From contig JAJXTH010000014.1 in NCBI GenBank assembly GCA_021783995.1, positions 1-52,528 on the forward strand: a DNA stretch of 52,528 bases, written 5' to 3'. A program made the position numbers and the translations under genes. This document shows positions 47,093-52,528 of this stretch, in pieces. The stretch is from Pseudomonadota bacterium. GTDB taxonomy: Bacteria > Pseudomonadota > Gammaproteobacteria > Burkholderiales > Gallionellaceae. The notes under the pieces were generated by a model. The model was not told the DNA's origin and made no database searches. It saw nothing but the letters and a program-made list of their open reading frames with translations. How positions within the stretch are numbered: position 1 is the first letter of the stretch; the number at the start of each line of letters is the position of its first letter.

Positions 47093-47377
47093 TCATTTTG
47101 CAGCCTGTGCTATCACATGATTCCAGAACGGATTCGCAAAGATGAGTATCATCGCAACCACGAAGCAGTAGATCGCAATCGACTCTATCATTGCAAGCCC
47201 CACGAACAGGGTTCTGGTGATGGTGCTGGCCGCATCCGGCTGCTGCGCAAGAGAGCTCAATGCCGTAGAGACCGCTCGCCCCTCGCCCAAGGCTGGGCCT
47301 ATTCCGCCTATCGCTATCGTCAGTCCCGCGGTGATGATCGATGCCATCGCAATTAGTGTAGAACTGTCCATGTTCAT
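47093..47377 (-). CDS. atpE: N-type ATPase rotor subunit c
   Basis: A 94-residue hairpin of two membrane helices. It has carboxylates on both helices: E32 (GPALGEGRAV) and E65 with S66 and Y70 (MIESIAIY). The equivalent Na+ c-subunits have Gln at 32. N-type c-rings carry this paired-Glu pattern; the ring of Burkholderia pseudomallei was reported as 17-membered and proton-specific. Coupling ion here is therefore uncertain. Confidence 0.93.
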   Translation of the reverse strand: MNMDSSTLIAMASIITAGLTIAIGGIGPALGEGRAVSTALSSLAQQPDAASTITRTLFVGLAMIESIAIYCFVVAMILIFANPFWNHVIAQAAK

Positions 47378-48048
47378 GCCTCCTCCCTGGCTCTGGTTGC
47401 CGCCGCGATATATACGGTGGCGAGTATCGTGAAAATATAGGCTTGCACCAGCCCGGTCAGAAGGTCCAGCAAGTTCATCAGGACCGGGAAGATGAAAGGC
47501 GTGACGGTCAAGAGGATCGCGATGACCATCGAACCGCTCATGATGTTGCCGAAAAGTCGCACCGCCAGCGCGAGCGTGCGCGACAATTCGCCTATGATGT
47601 TGAACGGCAGCATCAGCAGCGTAGGCTTCAGATAGGAGGCTAAATAAGGCTTCAAGCCGCTCTCCATGATGCCGAAAGCCGGCACCGCGATGAACACGCA
47701 GATCGCAAGCCCCGCCGTCGTCGAAAGGGAGCCTGTCGGGGGCTCATAGCCCGGAAATATTTCGCACAGGTTTGAAAAAGAAACGAAAAGAAAAAGCGTG
47801 CCCAGAAACCCGAGATATTTTTCCGGATGCGCAAGCCCTACTTCCTCGATCTGCTTGCTGGTCATGGTCACGATGACTTCGAGCACGCTTTGCGCACGAG
47901 AGATGCGCATGCCATCCGTAAGCCGCTTCGTGACCAACCTTGATACGACGGTCAGTACAAGCATCAGTCCCCATGTCGTCAGGATCGTGAGATTGAGCTT
48001 GAAAAATCCGTGCTGCCAGAAGATGACCTCGTCTGAACTAAGGTGCAT
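47374..48048 (-). CDS. atpB: N-type ATPase subunit a
   Basis: A 224-residue membrane stator with five or six helices. The essential Arg of the ion half-channel is in the LSRTLALAVRLFGNIMSG helix. ATG 48048 after GAGGGGAGAG is preferred to an upstream open frame. It overlaps atpE by 4 bp. Confidence 0.93.
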   Translation of the reverse strand: MHLSSDEVIFWQHGFFKLNLTILTTWGLMLVLTVVSRLVTKRLTDGMRISRAQSVLEVIVTMTSKQIEEVGLAHPEKYLGFLGTLFLFVSFSNLCEIFPGYEPPTGSLSTTAGLAICVFIAVPAFGIMESGLKPYLASYLKPTLLMLPFNIIGELSRTLALAVRLFGNIMSGSMVIAILLTVTPFIFPVLMNLLDLLTGLVQAYIFTILATVYIAAATRAREEA

Positions 48049-48313
48049 GGCTCTCCCCTCTTGGCAGCCTGATCGCGATGAAACGCGCGATGACAAAGCC
48101 TGAAAGACAGGCAGCAATGCGCCTCCAGTCGCCATTCGCGACGAAATAGAATCCGCACAATGTCACTGCGCTGCGCAGCAGCAGGCTGCCAATGAACCAG
48201 AGCGCAGGCCTGGCGGACGTCAGACCCTTTTTCACTGTCCACCAGAGCCCCCCGAAGAAGAAAATGCCCAATGCAATGCCTGAAGACAGCGCAGCGATCA
48301 GATGTTCATTCAT
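48038..48313 (-). CDS. atpR: N-type ATPase accessory subunit AtpR
   Basis: A 91-residue protein with three hydrophobic helices (LIAALSSGIALGIFFFGGLWW; LWFIGSLLLRSAVTLCGFYFV; a shorter third). Found only in N-type operons. Conserved Arg residues in its second and third helices have been proposed to interact with the c-ring. It overlaps atpB by 11 bp and atpQ by 4 bp. Confidence 0.85.
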   Translation of the reverse strand: MNEHLIAALSSGIALGIFFFGGLWWTVKKGLTSARPALWFIGSLLLRSAVTLCGFYFVANGDWRRIAACLSGFVIARFIAIRLPRGESHAP

Positions 48314-48604
48314 TTCTTTTCCCCTGCATGGATTTCCCGGTTTTCCTTTGCCACCCAATGCCACGCATTCAGACAGCCTGTCGCAAGTCCCGCAATCAGA
48401 AGCGTAAGGGTCCACGAATGTTTCCCCGGATAGTTCTCATCCAGCCAGATTCCTAGCGCCGTTCCCAGCACGGTCGGCACCGCCACAGACCAGCCTACCA
48501 GGCCCATCATTCCAAGGCCAGACCAGATGGTCACGCTCTGCTCCGCCTTCAGCTTGCGCTTTTCCTGCTCGCCCACCCTGCGCGCGAAGTTTTCTTCCGG
48601 TTCT

Positions 48605-48612
<8 letters not shown>
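48310..48612 (-). CDS. atpQ: N-type ATPase accessory subunit AtpQ (AtpI-like)
   Basis: A 100-residue two-helix membrane protein related to AtpI, which helps c-ring assembly. Helices: WSGLGMMGLVGWSVAVPTVL and WTLTLLIAGLATGCLNAWHWV. No good ATG exists; GTG 48612 with GGAG 7 bases upstream, overlapping the atpC stop by 8 bp, gives VAEEPEENFARRVGEQEKRK as a normal N-terminus. Confidence 0.82.
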
Positions 48613-50906
<2,294 letters not shown>

Positions 50907-50917
<11 letters not shown>

Positions 50918-51290
50918 GCCTGAACTCTTCGATCAGTCGCCGGTCCCGTTTGGTGGGCCGCCCCCTGAATGCCGGGCGCTCCGCCCTTAGCTGCTCGGCG
51001 AGCAGCGCGCGCCGCTCGCGGCTCTCGTCGCTTTCATGGTAGAGTTTCTGCGCCTCGCTCGCCGGTCCGCGCTTTCCCGATATGCCGAGCACATCGACAT
51101 CGAACTGGTATCGTCCGATGCGTATCTCGAGCCGGTCCCCGCTACCCACCGCTTTCGCGACCTTGACGCGCATCCCATTGACCATCACCCTGCCTGCCTC
51201 GATCGCATCGACCGCCAAACTGCGCGTCTTGAAGAAGCGCGCAGCCCAGAGCCACTTGTCTATGCGGAGCTTCTGGATTTCCTCGCTCAT
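50907..51290 (-). CDS. hslR: Heat-shock RNA-binding protein Hsp15
   Basis: A 127-residue S4-domain protein that rescues stalled 50S subunits carrying nascent chains. The S4 fold opens LRIDKWLWAARFFKTRSLAVDAIEAGRVMVNG. A basic C-terminal tail (RPAFRGRPTKRDRRLIEEFRRGR) follows. ATG 51290 lies one base before the upstream CDF stop; a longer open frame to 51425 lies inside that gene and is not used. Confidence 0.93.
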
Positions 51291-51291
51291 G

Positions 51292-52212
51292 TCAGTGAGC
51301 CGCAACAAGCGCGCAGGAATGATTCGTCGTGCCCTGCTCCACCTGCAGCGTGCTGTGATGGACTGCATACTTGTCCTTAAGCATATGCATGATGCCGTCC
51401 ATGTATTCATCCCCTGGATAACCATCCGGCATCACGAGGTGCACGGTCAGCGCGCTCTCCGTGGTGCTCATGCCCCAAATATGCAGATCGTGGATGTCGG
51501 AAACGCCCTTGCAGGAGCGCAGATAGGCTTCGACCTGAGGCAGGTCGATGCTCGCAGGCACGGCGCTCAATGCAAGGTGCACCGATTCGCGTAGCAGACT
51601 CCATGTGCCGGCCACGATCACAGAAACGATCACGAGACTCACTAATGGGTCCAGCCAGTACCAGCCTGTGACAAGCATGACAAAGCCTGCAGCAACCACG
51701 CCCAGCGAGACAGCCGCATCGGCCGCCATGTGCAGATAGGCGCCGCGAACGTTGATGTCGTCGTGGCTTCCTCTCATGAACATCCAAGCAGAAAGCCCGT
51801 TGATCGCAATGCCCATGCCCGCGACCACGATGACCGTCATGCCTGCCACTGCAGGAGGCTGGTAAAACCTCAGGATTGCTTCCCATGCAATCGCGCCGCA
51901 GGTGACAAGCAAAAACATCGCGTTGGCCAAAGCCGCAAGGATGGAAGAGCTGCGCAGTCCATAGGTATAGCGCCCGCTCGGGACCCTGCGCGCAAGGATT
52001 GCAGCGCCTCCTGCCAGCAGCAGACCCAGCACATCTGCAAGGTTATGCCCTGCATCGGCCAGAAGCGCGGTCGAATTGGCGATGAGGCCGTAGACGAATT
52101 CCACAACGACATAAAGCACGTTCAAGGAGATGGCGATGCCGAAAGCGCGACTGTTCGGATCCCCGTGATGGTGGTGATGACCATGACTGCAATGATTGTG
52201 TTGATGATCCAT
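51292..52212 (-). CDS. Cation diffusion facilitator (Zn/Co/Ni efflux)
   Basis: A 306-residue CDF transporter. The N-terminus is His-rich (HGHHHHHGD). Six membrane helices hold the site-A motifs HNLAD in helix 2 and HMAAD in helix 5. The C-terminal cytosolic ferredoxin-like domain has HDLHIWGM. It exports divalent metals by proton antiport. The His-rich leader suggests Zn, Ni or Co. ATG 52212 has AAGG 7 bases before it; a TTG two codons upstream is possible. Confidence 0.92.
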   Translation of the reverse strand: MDHQHNHCSHGHHHHHGDPNSRAFGIAISLNVLYVVVEFVYGLIANSTALLADAGHNLADVLGLLLAGGAAILARRVPSGRYTYGLRSSSILAALANAMFLLVTCGAIAWEAILRFYQPPAVAGMTVIVVAGMGIAINGLSAWMFMRGSHDDINVRGAYLHMAADAAVSLGVVAAGFVMLVTGWYWLDPLVSLVIVSVIVAGTWSLLRESVHLALSAVPASIDLPQVEAYLRSCKGVSDIHDLHIWGMSTTESALTVHLVMPDGYPGDEYMDGIMHMLKDKYAVHHSTLQVEQGTTNHSCALVAAH

Positions 52213-52336
52213 CTTCAAACCTTGTCCTGAATTATGCGATGCCGCCCGCTCACTGTTTTGGCGTTGCCTGATGGGCGTATCGGTTTTTTTGAATATAGCA
52301 CAATCGGTTCGTCGGCCGGAATTTCAACAACAATAT

Positions 52337-52365
52337 TTGCAGGAACGGGCAATCTGGTATATTCT
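52337..52365 (+). promoter_or_regulatory. Promoter of tRNA-Ser
   Basis: TTGCAG (52337-52342), 17 bp, TATTCT (52360-52365), then a GC-rich GCGCGCCC discriminator typical of stable-RNA promoters, ending at the tRNA-Ser 5' end. Confidence 0.6.
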
Positions 52366-52376
52366 GCGCGCCCTTC

Positions 52377-52467
52377 GGAGAGGTGGATGAGTGGTTTAAG
52401 TCGCACGCCTGGAAAGCGTGTTTGGGATAATATCCCAACGGGGGTTCGAATCCCCCCCTCTCCGCCA
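52377..52467 (+). tRNA. tRNA-Ser(GGA)
   Basis: A 91-nt class II tRNA with long variable arm (TTTGGGATAATATCCCAA) and encoded CCA. The anticodon loop CTGGAAA gives GGA, reading UCC/UCU. The rest of the window, 52468-52528, holds no recognised feature. Confidence 0.96.
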
Positions 52468-52528
52468 AATCAATGAGTTAAGGTTACTTAACCTTACTTT
52501 GAATTACCTGAGCCTACCTAGAAAATTG

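Overview
The window looks like chromosomal DNA of a betaproteobacterium, most likely an environmental chemolithotroph of the Nitrosomonadales/Gallionellaceae type. This is inferred, not proven. It rests on the hupB-lon-clpX-clpP-tig block next to ppiD and tRNA genes, the cysB/cysIHDN layout with an APS-reductase-type CysH, a PEP-CTERM/exosortase substrate behind a sigma-54-type promoter, an N-type ATPase operon, and moderately GC-rich codon use. No rRNA, CRISPR array, complete insertion sequence or prophage was seen. Nearly all of the 52.5 kb is coding.

Layout. (1) 0.2-7.2 kb: assimilatory sulfate reduction. A divergent CysB-like regulator faces a tight operon of TSUP exporter, siroheme sulfite reductase, APS reductase, CysD, CysN and a 2[4Fe-4S] ferredoxin. 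No flavoprotein CysJ is present, so the ferredoxin is the obvious electron donor. (2) 7.3-8.3 kb: a secreted L-type-lectin PEP-CTERM protein. (3) 8.3-13.1 kb, minus strand: rhodanese, ChrA, a small c-type cytochrome, cardiolipin synthase, a small periplasmic protein and a tandemly duplicated HdeA-like protein. (4) 13.1-21.5 kb, minus: phosphoketolase, acetate kinase, alpha-glucan phosphorylase and a type IIIA (H+) P-type ATPase, a compact glycogen-to-acetyl-phosphate-to-ATP module. (5) 21.6-25.8 kb, minus: a DevBCA-like ABC exporter with its own outer-membrane factor. (6) 25.9-28.8 kb: OxyR divergent from rubrerythrin, rubredoxin and rubredoxin reductase. (7) 28.8-38.0 kb, minus: methyltransferase, two identical tRNA-Val/tRNA-Asp pairs flanking ppiD, then hupB, lon, clpX, clpP and tig. 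(8) 38.2-44.0 kb: a DUF2252 gene divergent from a 1316-residue Pls/PosA-type single-module NRPS and a phosphopantetheinyl transferase. (9) 44.0-50.4 kb, minus: a complete nine-gene N-type ATPase operon, atpDCQRBEFAG. (10) 50.4-52.5 kb: TlpA-like thioredoxin, Hsp15, a CDF metal exporter and tRNA-Ser.

How it fits together. Several blocks point to envelope, acid, metal and oxidant stress: HdeA-like domains, a P-type proton pump, an N-type ATPase, cardiolipin synthase, ChrA, CDF, OxyR/rubrerythrin and a TlpA-like thioredoxin. The most novel-looking item is the Pls/PosA-type synthetase with its adjacent carrier-protein activator. It predicts a homopoly(amino acid) or short amino-acid oligomer made at the membrane. 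The product is not identifiable from sequence alone. Other non-obvious signals are a duplicated Cys-cluster motif in the sulfite reductase, a sigma-54 promoter before the PEP-CTERM gene, a perfect hairpin on the cls start codon, and twin tRNA pairs around ppiD.
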